Both the position numbers and the translations under genes were made by a program. This document shows positions 20,301 through 29,229 of a DNA stretch of 64,000 bases, piece by piece. Location of the stretch: the NCBI GenBank assembly GCA_017307165.1, contig JAFKGK010000011.1, positions 1 to 64,000 on the forward strand. The letters are read 5' to 3'. The notes below the pieces were generated by a model. That model did no database searches and was not told the DNA's origin. It saw only the letters and a list, made by a program, of their open reading frames with translations. Position 1 is the first letter of the stretch, and the number at the start of each line of letters is the position of its first letter. Source of the DNA: Candidatus Melainabacteria bacterium. Its GTDB lineage: Bacteria; Cyanobacteriota; Vampirovibrionia; Obscuribacterales; Obscuribacteraceae.

Positions 20301-20573
20301 GTCAAAGCCTGTAGGTTTGGGCAGCGTACCTGTATTTAGAGACGTTGCGCCCGGTTCAAGTTCCCAGATGACGGCCAGTTCTTCGCCCAGGGCATCATCC
20401 TCAACCGAAGAAAGGGTGACAAGGTGCTGGCCGAGGGCTTCGGACCGGGCCTGTTTGCCGGGTTTGAGAACATTTGCCGGGAGGGGGTTCTGGGCCACTT
20501 CCACCACCAGATAACGCCGCTGCCGGACCTGCACCAACTGCCCCTGTTCAGGTAATTTTATCGCTTGGGTCAA
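17397..20573 (-). CDS. drmD: DISARM class 1 SNF2-type helicase DrmD
   Basis: This 1,058-residue Snf2-family ATPase has Walker A DDVGLGKTIEAG near residue 150, DEAHN near residue 262, and the C-terminal helicase motif QRNGRIDRHGQ near residue 624. A long charged coiled-coil-rich C-terminus follows. DrmD is the marker gene that separates class 1 from class 2 DISARM. It lies 153 bp upstream of drmA and 60 bp downstream of the DUF262 gene, all co-directional. Its base composition is clearly more GC-rich than the DUF262 and EVE genes next to it, which suggests a different source for those modules. Confidence 0.9.
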   Translation of the reverse strand: MTQAIKLPEQGQLVQVRQRRYLVVEVAQNPLPANVLKPGKQARSEALGQHLVTLSSVEDDALGEELAVIWELEPGATSLNTGTLPKPTGFDEPHRLDAFLNAVRWGAASSADSRALQAPFRSGVDLEDYQLDPVARAIGMPRANLLIADDVGLGKTIEAGLVAQELIIRHRARKIMIVCPASLQIQWRDQMRDKFGLEFRIVDSELLKILRRERGLRVNPWTHFPRLITSIDFLKRERPLRLLTEALPAEGEPAYPRRFDLLIVDEAHNIAPSGRGKYATDSQRTQALRRLAPHFEHKLFLSATPHNGYSESFTALLELLDNQRFARGMEPDREQLARVMVRRLKSEMKSWDGTARFPERRLEALEVQYTEAEREAHRLLNEYAQLRIKGATTETERYATEFVLKLLKKRLFSSPEAFALTLEKHEETLANARKRTVSVRPSAGILRRQLEALDEDADNDEDLEEAAASALEAAAPLFHPPTPRERELLDRLGAWANKTRLRQDSKATRLLAWLKEIVRPGGNWSNERVIIFTEYRATQKWLLGLLAAENMVANDRVMTLYGGMTTEDRERVKAAFQAHPSEAPVRILLATDAASEGIDLQNHCSRLIHYEIPWNPNRLEQRNGRIDRHGQKAGWVNIFHFVGSNYHKSAKSDLEISAGDLEGDLEFLMRAVQKVNRIREDLGKVGPVIAEQVEEAMLGQRRRLDTFAAEDKAAGVRRLLAFERKLQDQVARLHEQLQESRRTLQLSPENVQSVVEIALELAGQPPLRREILHDPNGEKPPIEVFHLPSLKGSWAACANGLEHPHSRHVRPVVFDHAKAKGRDDVVLAHLNHRLVSMSLRLLRAEVWTPDGQRKLHRVTARVVPDSVLSSPAVIAHARLMLTGGDSQRLHEEIIFAGGQIKEGRFNRLNVTEAQRILAAATVQSVPEKVQQQLTALWESNQASLQQALEVRSKERSGGLQKLLAERAEKEIKDITFVLSELHKSILEGLKQPEMVQLQMFNNEEKEQFERNISALQARAEQIPEEIEQETEAIRHRFADPQLRLFPVAVTYLVPEKFL

Positions 20574-20633
20574 TTTAACCTAACCTGCTTCCCATGAATT
20601 TGGTTGACTTCTTCCGAAAACCATTAACTTCTT

Positions 20634-22736
20634 TTAAACTTCCACAGACTCAAGGTCTGGCTGTTCTTCTGCTTCAGTTTCGGCTTGTTCAACAACACTT
20701 AATTGGTGAAAACAATCCTCAAACCAACTTATAGCCGCTTCAGCCTCGTGAAGTTCAATATGGCCTAAAGGTTTATTATGTTTCAAAGAGTTGCGAATAC
20801 CTATGACGGGGACGCTATATTTCTTAAAGGTTTCGTATCCGCCAAAGACATCCTCGAAAAACGGCCAGTTAGATTTAACCTGGATAATATTGAAATAGTC
20901 ACTAAATTGGCACTGGACTAACTTTGCTTCGAGTGTATCGTGCTTCCCCGCCTCAAAAGGATTATTTTTGATGCGTTGGCCTATCCTATCTTGCACCTGT
21001 TGTTTAATAGGGTCCGGCACAAGTTGTTTCCAGGCGGATGGACCCCTGGCTTCCTCTAACCTACCAGCCAACAAATCTCGCATGTTATGTTCGATAGCGT
21101 CCACTCTGGCCGCCATTATCTGTGTGGACCCTGTAGGCAAAGTAGTGCCTTCACCAGATAAAGAAGCCAATAAACTGTTAATTGCATCCGCCAACATAGT
21201 GCGGCGTTGCCGGACAAAATCTTCAAACTTCTCAATCTTCCACAACGATAAATCCATAGTTACATGTTGGGCAATTAAGCGGTTTTGCTCTATACCGGGC
21301 AAATAGTCCGCCGGGTTGCTATTAGATATTTTCTTATTAGCTTTGGCAGATAAAAAGGCCAGGTTTGCCACTTGATCAACAATTCGGCTGTCTTCCTTGA
21401 GTTTATAGGTTTCTTCTAGCAACGATTTAGGAAATATATGATGGAATTCTAAATTCTGAGATCCACCTATAACTACCCCGTTAAACCAGTCCTGCGCTCC
21501 GGCCCGCCGGGCTAAAACATAGGACATAACCATATAAGGTGAGTTTTTACGTTGATCTTGCAAATCGCGTTCGGTAATTAATCGGTTATGCCCTACTACA
21601 TCCTCAATGTTCTGAATCATTTCCTTGACTGGCTTCTCCTTGGTAAGTTCTGCCAAATCTTCGTTTAATTTGGATTCGGTCGCGGTACTATACCGGGTCC
21701 AAATCAAAGCCATGTAAACCCAACGTTGTAAATCCCGCGTTTGCTCGGCCGTAATGTGATCGTTAAATTTTTCGAAAAATGCTGTTAATGGTATCAAAAT
21801 ATTGCGTGTTGGCAGCAAATCCAGCCGGTCAATCTGACAGTTGTGGACCAAAAAATTAACAGCTTGCGTAAAGGCTTGTTGAACTCTTTTCCACGCAGCT
21901 TCAAGGTCGTTTACTGTTATCTGTTGGTGGTCCGGTTTTAAGAAAACATTGAACAAACTTTGATTTGTTAATGAAACTACGATAGCCCTTAGTAAAAGGC
22001 CGTTATCCACCTCCAATCCTGTAAACTGTTTTTTAATATACTGTTGATAATCCTCAAATAACTGGGTTACGCCGGTCCACCTGCTTGAAACTTGAGCAAG
22101 GGCTAAGTCGGCGTTGCCTAAAATAGTGCCGCCCGAATTGATCCTGATAAAAATATCGGTAACTTCTTCGTAACTTAACTTTTCCAGCAAAATAACTCGA
22201 TAAGTGTATTTTTTTATGTTTTCCAGCCGGTTTAATCTTTCAAAAACTTGTTGCGACTCAGGGGAGGTATTATCGAGTTTAAGCTCCCAAAAAGTTTTCA
22301 TTGCGCCTTCAGTAAAGAATTTCGCTAATTCTATCCAACCGGATTGACCAGCCTGGCGAGGCCCTTTAATCTCGAATTTTTCAGTGTATACGTTAAAAAC
22401 GACCTCCATTTTTCTTCGCAGATCTTTGACTTTCAGGTCGCGCCCCAGCATAACCGCCGTTAAAGACGTTAATCTTTGTTGCCCATCGAGTAACAATTGA
22501 GGATGCATATTGGATTTTAGTAAGCCATCGACACTGGCAACTTTGGCCGAAGGTATATCATCGGTTTCCCAAACCAACAATTGTCCACTGGGATACTGGT
22601 GATACAGAGAGTCAAAAAGACTTCTTACTTGAGTGGATTTCCAGACATAACCCCGTTGAATTTCTGGTAATAAAAGTTTACCGTCCCGGATATCGGCTAC
22701 TAACGACTGTATTTCCTGGTCAAGTGCTTTAATCAT
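20634..22736 (-). CDS. DUF262-HNH protein with C-terminal HEPN-like domain (GmrSD-related)
   Basis: The 700-residue protein starts with a DUF262 domain (IQRGYVWKSTQVRSLFDSLY; DGQQRLTSL near residue 85), the ParB/sulfiredoxin-like NTPase half of GmrSD-type IV restriction enzymes. Around residue 431 is FHHIFPKSL, the HNH-type site of the DUF1524 half. The last ~130 residues contain RNSLKH (residues 648-653), which fits the R-x4-6-H motif of HEPN ribonucleases or Swt1-like domains. The two GmrSD halves are thus fused, as in GmrSD enzymes that cut glucosylated or otherwise modified phage DNA. A HEPN-like tail would be an extra effector or a dimerisation unit. It lies inside the DISARM operon, between drmD and the EVE-nuclease gene. 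Confidence 0.8.
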   Translation of the reverse strand: MIKALDQEIQSLVADIRDGKLLLPEIQRGYVWKSTQVRSLFDSLYHQYPSGQLLVWETDDIPSAKVASVDGLLKSNMHPQLLLDGQQRLTSLTAVMLGRDLKVKDLRRKMEVVFNVYTEKFEIKGPRQAGQSGWIELAKFFTEGAMKTFWELKLDNTSPESQQVFERLNRLENIKKYTYRVILLEKLSYEEVTDIFIRINSGGTILGNADLALAQVSSRWTGVTQLFEDYQQYIKKQFTGLEVDNGLLLRAIVVSLTNQSLFNVFLKPDHQQITVNDLEAAWKRVQQAFTQAVNFLVHNCQIDRLDLLPTRNILIPLTAFFEKFNDHITAEQTRDLQRWVYMALIWTRYSTATESKLNEDLAELTKEKPVKEMIQNIEDVVGHNRLITERDLQDQRKNSPYMVMSYVLARRAGAQDWFNGVVIGGSQNLEFHHIFPKSLLEETYKLKEDSRIVDQVANLAFLSAKANKKISNSNPADYLPGIEQNRLIAQHVTMDLSLWKIEKFEDFVRQRRTMLADAINSLLASLSGEGTTLPTGSTQIMAARVDAIEHNMRDLLAGRLEEARGPSAWKQLVPDPIKQQVQDRIGQRIKNNPFEAGKHDTLEAKLVQCQFSDYFNIIQVKSNWPFFEDVFGGYETFKKYSVPVIGIRNSLKHNKPLGHIELHEAEAAISWFEDCFHQLSVVEQAETEAEEQPDLESVEV

Positions 22737-22877
22737 CCCTCTGCTCCTATAATTGTTACTTACCTGTAACTTATTGTGAAAATCTGATTTCGATCAATGG
22801 ATAAGTTGCCAACATATCCTGTTTAAAGCCTGTAACTTAGCCTCGTGTCTATTTCTATAGTGCTTAGATTCAAAGGT

Positions 22878-24251
22878 TTAACTGACACCCGCTGGCCTTA
22901 GTCTTCCACTAACTTGCATTAGTTGCTTCTTTAATTCTTCGTGCTGACCGGACAGATTTTCGGTTTCAACCTTTTTCACAAGGTTTTCAGTATTTCTTTC
23001 CAGAGAATACAACCAAAAAGCTTCAGGAGAAGCAACTATAAAACTAGAAAGACCTAACATTAATGCATAGGATTTGGCCTGATCGATTGCCGGAATTAAT
23101 TCTGTTTCATTGCGGATTTTGAATTTTGACTCCACAACGCATAATGGCCCCTTTTGGTCTTTAACCAAAAAATCCAACCTGCCACGATAATACTGGCTGC
23201 CAAACCGGAAATTGCAGGGGTATTCTTGCTGGTATTCTAAGCCCCAGAGTTTTAGCAAAGGAATAACCTGTTTTTCGTTAAAATCAGCCTCATCAATAAA
23301 AAGTTCTGCTTTGCTTTCGGGTGAAATTGCTTCAGGTGCTAGTTCGTGTTCCTCTTTTACTGTTGCTGGTACAAAATCTAACAACCGGTTATATACCGCC
23401 GGGGGTACAGGATCCGTAACTGTACCCTGGAATTGTTTAAGCACGGTTCCCCAGCGTCCAATGACCGGGTCATTTTTCAAGGTAGGAAAAGATATATCAG
23501 GCAAAAGAGTCAATAATTCAAGGTTTACCCAGAAACCATCCCAGGCCGCCCAGGGGTCAAAATTAGGGTCTTCCTTTACAATGTATAACCCGGTTATTGC
23601 TTTTTTCGGCGAAGTTCTATACATAAAAACAAGGTCGCCTTCTTGCATATTTTTTCGTCCCGACCAGGTAACTTCCTTCTCATTATCAAGCTCCTGGAAG
23701 TATTCTTCGCGAGTTGCCATAATCCAGTAACGCCTATCGGTGGGGTCAACCGGACGGTTAAGAAATAATTTGCCCAGTCCCTGGTATAGAAAATAGCCAA
23801 TTCGACCTTGAATCTGGAAACTATCCGCTTCCGGCCAATGTATATCGGCTAAGTCTAATAGGGCGTTGTTCAAAATTAGGTACTTATCGAACCCGTTTCT
23901 TCCTACACGATTGAAATAAAAATTAAAGCCTGGAATTATTTCGGATAAGAAATGGAATCCTTCAAAAATTTCGTCTTCTAACTTCGATACCCGGTAGAAA
24001 AGAAATTCATCAGGGAAAACCCGGTTAAGAACCAGCGAAATAAAGGTTACGTTATCGTTAAAGTGTTTGCGCAAAATCTTGATTAATTTTTCCTGGTCTT
24101 GAGGTAAGTTCGCAGGTAGCGCTATCTCCTTGCGAGTATTTAGTTCGAAAAGTAAATCCTCCAACTTTTCTTCAGGGTCAGGTATTAATAATTCATCCCC
24201 GTAAACTGCCGCGTCATCCATAAGCCAAGCAAAAATTTGCCATTTGTCCAT
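22878..24251 (-). CDS. EVE-domain / PD-(D/E)XK nuclease fusion
   Basis: The protein has 457 residues. The N-terminal ~165 residues are helical and unassigned. Residues ~170-290 fit an EVE (PUA-like) fold: RRYWIMATREEYF, W in EVTWSGRKNMQEGDLVFMYRTS, then alternating strands. The C-terminal ~110 residues look like a restriction-nuclease core: YRGRLDFLVKDQKGPLCVV, then ESKFK, giving D...ExK near residues 355-375, followed by a helix with IDQAKSYALMLG. EVE domains bind modified bases, so a reader-plus-nuclease (type IV-like) role is inferred. It follows drmMI by 67 bp and precedes the DUF262 gene by 141 bp. Confidence 0.75.
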   Translation of the reverse strand: MDKWQIFAWLMDDAAVYGDELLIPDPEEKLEDLLFELNTRKEIALPANLPQDQEKLIKILRKHFNDNVTFISLVLNRVFPDEFLFYRVSKLEDEIFEGFHFLSEIIPGFNFYFNRVGRNGFDKYLILNNALLDLADIHWPEADSFQIQGRIGYFLYQGLGKLFLNRPVDPTDRRYWIMATREEYFQELDNEKEVTWSGRKNMQEGDLVFMYRTSPKKAITGLYIVKEDPNFDPWAAWDGFWVNLELLTLLPDISFPTLKNDPVIGRWGTVLKQFQGTVTDPVPPAVYNRLLDFVPATVKEEHELAPEAISPESKAELFIDEADFNEKQVIPLLKLWGLEYQQEYPCNFRFGSQYYRGRLDFLVKDQKGPLCVVESKFKIRNETELIPAIDQAKSYALMLGLSSFIVASPEAFWLYSLERNTENLVKKVETENLSGQHEELKKQLMQVSGRLRPAGVS

Positions 24252-24318
24252 TGTCAGGTTTCCTGGTTGTGTTAAGTCTAAAATTAATCGTTAGTAAAGC
24301 AAAATAACACCATTGGAA

Positions 24319-27300
24319 CTAACTTATTGCTATAACTTTGAACCGGACGACCTGGCCGCCCGGCGTTTTGTAGCTGACGGTATCTCCGGCTTTTCTATCT
24401 AGCAGCTTCATGCCGAGCGGGGTCATGACCGAGAGGGCCGGATAGCCGCGTTTGGTCCTGACACCCTCTTTCGACTCGCGTTCAGTGATGAGAATGAATT
24501 GCTCGTCCTCCGCGCCCGGCGTGTCCTCGCGCACCGTGACGATCGAGCCGGTCCAGGCCCGTACCTCGTCGTTAGCGTTCGTACTTGTTCCGGCTCCGGT
24601 GGGCGGCTTTTCGGAGCTGGCCGGGGCAGCGGGCGAGGCCGCTGTTCTCTTTACAGGCGGGATAATCTGGACCGCGTCAGGGTCGCTCTCGATAACCCGG
24701 CTGTTGTAGGTTGGCGGGGCCGGGTTCGCGGCGGGCGCGGCTTTGAACTGCTGGAAAGGGTTGGGCTGGTCGGCGGCTAACCCCAGGTCCGGGCTGGCTT
24801 GTTGCGACCACAGGCTGCCGGGCGGCTCGATCTCGAACATCCGTTGCTGGCCGTTCTTGCTGGCCTGGACGACCTTGCTGGGGAGTGGAGGGGTTTCTTT
24901 CAGGGCCGCCGGGCGGGGTGTCGCAGGTGAGGCCGGGGCTGCCACTGCCGGGGTCGCGCTCTTTTTGGCTCCTTTGGCGGCTTTCTTGCCTTTGTCGAAA
25001 AGACCCTGGGCGACTTCCTCGGCGTGGCGTTCGTGGTTGAGTTTGAGCAGGCGGCCCAAGACCTCACGCCGTGCTGCTTCCGAGATGGTGTAGCGCAAGC
25101 CCTGTTTGGTCTGGTGGAAGCCATGGCCCAGGTCGAGGTCGTCCCAGCCGTAAGCCACCGCCACTTTTTCGTCCATCTCCTGATGCAACTCCCGCAACTT
25201 TACAATATCTTCGCTCGTTTCGGCGGGGTTGTGGAAGCGGTTATAGGTCTTGGTTAGCCCTTCCTGCCGAGCCAACATTGTATTATTTCGGCATTCATCA
25301 TATTTGCTCCCTATATCTGCTAGATTGGAGAAGATAAATGGGAAAGGGAAATTTTCATAACAATCAGTAAGTGTATATCTACTATCCATTCTTAAGGAAG
25401 AAGCATTTTGTCTGACCCATACTTCATATATCGTAGAATTTAGGATAGCAAAATCTGTTTGCTTATTTGTAGCAAAAATATTCATTCCTACATCATAAAC
25501 ATAATTTGAAGGTGTAAAAGTATGTACAATATATTTAGTTACTCTGCAGGAGACTAATACCCTGTCTAATTTTTTAATTGCACTATATAGTTCAGGACGG
25601 CTTCGTTCATATTGCCACCATTTTTCTTTAGCACTTTTACTATATTTAATTTCATCTCGTTCTGGTTTAACACGATCTCTTATGATTTGTAAGCATTCAT
25701 TAAATCTATCTGCTTGTTCGATAGGCCAATCAAAGAAGTTGATAACCCATCTACTTGGAATTTGTTCTGGTTGTGAATTAAGATCTTCTCCATTTAGATA
25801 AGGGAAAATGACTTCTTTGTTTTTGGGGTTTCTCTCCAACAAAAATTTAGCTTCTTCAGGGTCAAGGGTAAAACCTAAACCTAAAATAATCGATCCCATG
25901 TAACCCTTTTCTAAATTGCTCATCAGAGTAAAGGGTTTGCCAGTTTGTACATCTGCATCAGTTAAAGAGCTAGTGATTTGTTTTACAATTTTATTGTCTA
26001 ATAAATAATAACTATTCCAGATACTCTTAATAGACCAAATTATAGATACTTCAATTGTTGCTTCACCCGGCCATTTTTGGCTTGGAACTGCCCTAAATAT
26101 TAACCAATTCTTACTTAACAATTGATCAAGTCCCACCTCTCGCGTATCCCCTTGAGCAATTGTATTTGTAGCAATTAAAGCTGATGTACCACCTAACCGT
26201 ACAACATCATCTAACCTCAAAAAGAAATAGGATACTAAATCGGCGCTACCACGTTTGCTATTAGCAATCTTTTCAACAAGGTAATCACGATAATCAGTAC
26301 CTAAAGCGCCTGTTATCTTTTGGCCTCCCTGGAAAGGTGGGTTACCTATCAAAGCGTCGAAGCCGGGTTCCGGGCGGATCCCAGCAAAAACTTCGGGGAA
26401 TTCGAGCGGCCAGTGGAAGGGGTTGCGGGCTTTGGCCGGGTCGGAGGGGAAGCGTGGGTCGCTCAATAGCGGCTCAACCTGGGAGCGCAGGTGGCGGTAG
26501 GCTTTGCGGTTGAGGGTACGGGCGGCCGGGGAGAAATTCTGGCGGAAGGCGTCCACATAGCCGGAAACCAGCACACTGTAATGCATTTGGAGGTCGGCGG
26601 GTACATCCTGGCCTCTTAGAGCATAGGCCACCAGCATATCCGCCCCCAGCTTGATCGCAGCCATAATTTCGTTGGCCTCGGCCAGCAGCTTTTCCTTTTC
26701 CTCGTTCTCGCGGGCGTCGCGGGCCAGGTGGTGGGTAATCCGGTAGCGGTATTCGATGGCAATACCGAGGGCCTGGCGCAACGGTTCCTGGATGAAAAGG
26801 CCCTGCCCGCCCGCGCTGATGGTTTCTTCGTCCATCGAGAAATTCCGCAACTGGCGCAAATTCACGCCCAAGAGGGAGTCGCCGCCGCGCAGCGAGTGGT
26901 CGAGGAAGGTGAAGGGGCGGCCCTTCGCCATGGTGTAGAGCCACAGAGACAGCTTCGCCATCTCGACCGCCATCGGGTTTTTGTCCACCCCGTAGAGGCA
27001 GCGTTCACTGACCAGGCGGCGGGCCAGGGCCAGGGCTTCCCCGCTGACATCCTGAGAGGCTCCCGCTAAATTGGCAAGGAAGGGATATTCGGCCACCAGC
27101 CTGGCAAAGTCGGGCGAACCGCTTTCGAGTTCCCAGGCTTTGACCAGCTTTTCCGAGAGATAGCGGCAAGCCTGGACCAGGAATGCGCCCGAACCCATCG
27201 CCATATCGCAAACCTTCAGGTCGAGGATTTCGGCGGCGGTGCGAAGCTTCCATTCTTCGGGCGGCAAGCCTTCGGCGGGGCCGTGATAGACCAGCGGGTC

Positions 27301-29025
27301 GAGAGCGTGCTGGACAATCGGCTCGGTCAGGCTGCGCGGGGTGTAGTGGGTGCCGGTCGAGCGGCGGTCGCTCCCCTGGGTCACGAAGACCGACCCGGCC
27401 GTGATCACCACCGGGTACTCGAAGGTATCGTTGCGGACAATCCCGGCGAAAGGCAGCACCCGTTTGAAAAGGGCTTCGTCGTTGTCGCAGGCGGCGCGCA
27501 GGCGGGTCTGCCGGTGCAGGTCGAGTGGAGTATTCAGTTCCTTTTGCAAGGCTTTGACCGAACGGCCCGTTTCCTCTTTTAGAAAGTCGAGCAGAGCGGT
27601 TTCACCTTTTGCGGCCAGTTCTTCCAGGCGGGCCAGGGCTACTTCCGGCTCCTGGTCGCGCGGCCCGGTCAAGCCCAGGACCGGCTCGGCGGCTCGGAAA
27701 GCCGAGTGGTCGAGCAAGCCCTCGTAGACGTGGCCGATTTGCTCCACGTCGAGGGCGCGGAAAGAGAGGCGGCGGGCCTCGGCGGAACCACCCGGCACTT
27801 TCACCTGCAAGATTTGAAGGGCATCGAGCAGGTGCAGCACCACCCGGTTATTAACCGGGAGCGGGTGGGCCTCGGTCTCTTGCCAGTTCGAGCCGGGCAA
27901 ACGGCCTTCCAAAAAGGGGTAGGCATCCGGGTAAAATAGGTTGCCGCCATAAGCCGGGAGGGGCAGGTCGGGATGGTCCGACCCGGCGTAGACCAGCCGG
28001 AAAAGCGACAACAGGCGGCTCCAGGCATCGTGGCGGCGTTCCAGCACTTCCTCGCCGGACTGGTCGGCCTGGGCGCGTAGTTGGGCTTGCAGGGTCGAGG
28101 CGGCGTAATACTCGTCGTAAAGCTCGCTGCCGAGCAGTAGTAGGCCGCGTTCTTCCGCCGAAAGCAAAAAGACCAGCCGCATCATGACCGTCAGGGCCGC
28201 TTCGTAGAGCCGGGTTTCGGGGACGTTTGCCAGCAGAGCCCGGCCCAGGTCTTTATCAATCCGGTCGAGCGATTGCACCAGCATTTCGACGGCCCGGCGC
28301 ACCTGGTAGCCAAGCTGGTCGGTTACTTCCTGCTGGTTGGTGACGCTCTCGCGGAAAAGGGCTTCCAGGGTATCGGCGTCGGCCACGTTAAAAAAGCGTT
28401 TCAGGCTGAGCAAGCTGCGAAAAGCCTGGAGGGTAATTTTTTCTTCTAGCCAGAGGGCAGCGTACCAGGAAGCAAAGGCGGCGGTTTCGTGACGGGGCGC
28501 GTCTACCAGCATCCAGCGTTCGCCATTGGTAACGAGGCCGAGCCGCACGTCGTTTTGGCGCAAGAGTTCGAGCATTCGGGTGGCGGGGGTCGCTTTCCAG
28601 GGGTGGCCCGGTACGGGTTTCTCCAGGTCCTGGCCATGAGGGTAAGTCTGGATAAGCAGGCGCGGTTTAGGGTTTTCCATACCGGCCAGGACCAGGTCAG
28701 GCCGGACGGTTTCGCCCGCTTCCGGGATCGTCAGGGCCAAACTGGCCGGGATTTTCGGCCCCTGGTCGAGGACTTCGAGCGGGATTTCCAGCGCCTGACT
28801 CAGCACGAAATAAATCCACTGGGTGTGAATGGCGGGGTCGGGGCGCAGCCCGGCCTGGTTATCGGCCCATTCCTCGTAGGCCAGGCGCAAGGTCCGGTTC
28901 AGGTCGGGGTCGTGCGGCTCGAGACCCTGTGGGAAGGCTCGTAAGAGGACCGGCATGCTTAAAAAGGGCCCGGAAACCTCAATCAAAGATAACCACTCAG
29001 CGTGCTGGCGAGCTACCGACGACAT
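24319..29025 (-). CDS. drmMI: DISARM class 1 adenine-N6 methyltransferase DrmMI with GreA-like C-terminal domain
   Basis: The start at ATG 29025 is preferred because AGGAG lies 6 bases upstream; a longer frame reaches 29055. The 1,568-residue Eco57I-like methylase has the AdoMet motif DMAMGSGAFLVQACRYL near residue 605 and the catalytic NPPF near residue 895. A low-complexity Ala/Pro linker follows (residues ~1330-1460). The last ~100 residues resemble the C-terminal domain of GreA/GreB transcript-cleavage factors (SVMTPLGMKLLDRKAGDTV, then a YKTPGG turn). In DISARM this enzyme marks host DNA as self. The block after NPPF (25,263-26,333) is much more AT-rich than both flanks, suggesting exchange of the target-recognition region. 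Confidence 0.88.
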   Translation of the reverse strand: MSSVARQHAEWLSLIEVSGPFLSMPVLLRAFPQGLEPHDPDLNRTLRLAYEEWADNQAGLRPDPAIHTQWIYFVLSQALEIPLEVLDQGPKIPASLALTIPEAGETVRPDLVLAGMENPKPRLLIQTYPHGQDLEKPVPGHPWKATPATRMLELLRQNDVRLGLVTNGERWMLVDAPRHETAAFASWYAALWLEEKITLQAFRSLLSLKRFFNVADADTLEALFRESVTNQQEVTDQLGYQVRRAVEMLVQSLDRIDKDLGRALLANVPETRLYEAALTVMMRLVFLLSAEERGLLLLGSELYDEYYAASTLQAQLRAQADQSGEEVLERRHDAWSRLLSLFRLVYAGSDHPDLPLPAYGGNLFYPDAYPFLEGRLPGSNWQETEAHPLPVNNRVVLHLLDALQILQVKVPGGSAEARRLSFRALDVEQIGHVYEGLLDHSAFRAAEPVLGLTGPRDQEPEVALARLEELAAKGETALLDFLKEETGRSVKALQKELNTPLDLHRQTRLRAACDNDEALFKRVLPFAGIVRNDTFEYPVVITAGSVFVTQGSDRRSTGTHYTPRSLTEPIVQHALDPLVYHGPAEGLPPEEWKLRTAAEILDLKVCDMAMGSGAFLVQACRYLSEKLVKAWELESGSPDFARLVAEYPFLANLAGASQDVSGEALALARRLVSERCLYGVDKNPMAVEMAKLSLWLYTMAKGRPFTFLDHSLRGGDSLLGVNLRQLRNFSMDEETISAGGQGLFIQEPLRQALGIAIEYRYRITHHLARDARENEEKEKLLAEANEIMAAIKLGADMLVAYALRGQDVPADLQMHYSVLVSGYVDAFRQNFSPAARTLNRKAYRHLRSQVEPLLSDPRFPSDPAKARNPFHWPLEFPEVFAGIRPEPGFDALIGNPPFQGGQKITGALGTDYRDYLVEKIANSKRGSADLVSYFFLRLDDVVRLGGTSALIATNTIAQGDTREVGLDQLLSKNWLIFRAVPSQKWPGEATIEVSIIWSIKSIWNSYYLLDNKIVKQITSSLTDADVQTGKPFTLMSNLEKGYMGSIILGLGFTLDPEEAKFLLERNPKNKEVIFPYLNGEDLNSQPEQIPSRWVINFFDWPIEQADRFNECLQIIRDRVKPERDEIKYSKSAKEKWWQYERSRPELYSAIKKLDRVLVSCRVTKYIVHTFTPSNYVYDVGMNIFATNKQTDFAILNSTIYEVWVRQNASSLRMDSRYTLTDCYENFPFPFIFSNLADIGSKYDECRNNTMLARQEGLTKTYNRFHNPAETSEDIVKLRELHQEMDEKVAVAYGWDDLDLGHGFHQTKQGLRYTISEAARREVLGRLLKLNHERHAEEVAQGLFDKGKKAAKGAKKSATPAVAAPASPATPRPAALKETPPLPSKVVQASKNGQQRMFEIEPPGSLWSQQASPDLGLAADQPNPFQQFKAAPAANPAPPTYNSRVIESDPDAVQIIPPVKRTAASPAAPASSEKPPTGAGTSTNANDEVRAWTGSIVTVREDTPGAEDEQFILITERESKEGVRTKRGYPALSVMTPLGMKLLDRKAGDTVSYKTPGGQVVRFKVIAIS

Positions 29026-29229
29026 GCTTACTCCTTTAAGGCCAAGAAAAGCCAAAACCGAACCATTTTCACCAGGGATGGAAAATAGCCGTAGGGTTAG
29101 TTAACCAGGTATTAAATGGTGTTAATTTTTATTTGGAAAGCGCTGAAACTTAATGTTAATTCTAACAAAAATATTATAAGCCTATTTTAAAATAATTACA
29201 AAATTACAGTTCTATTTACTATATTTATT

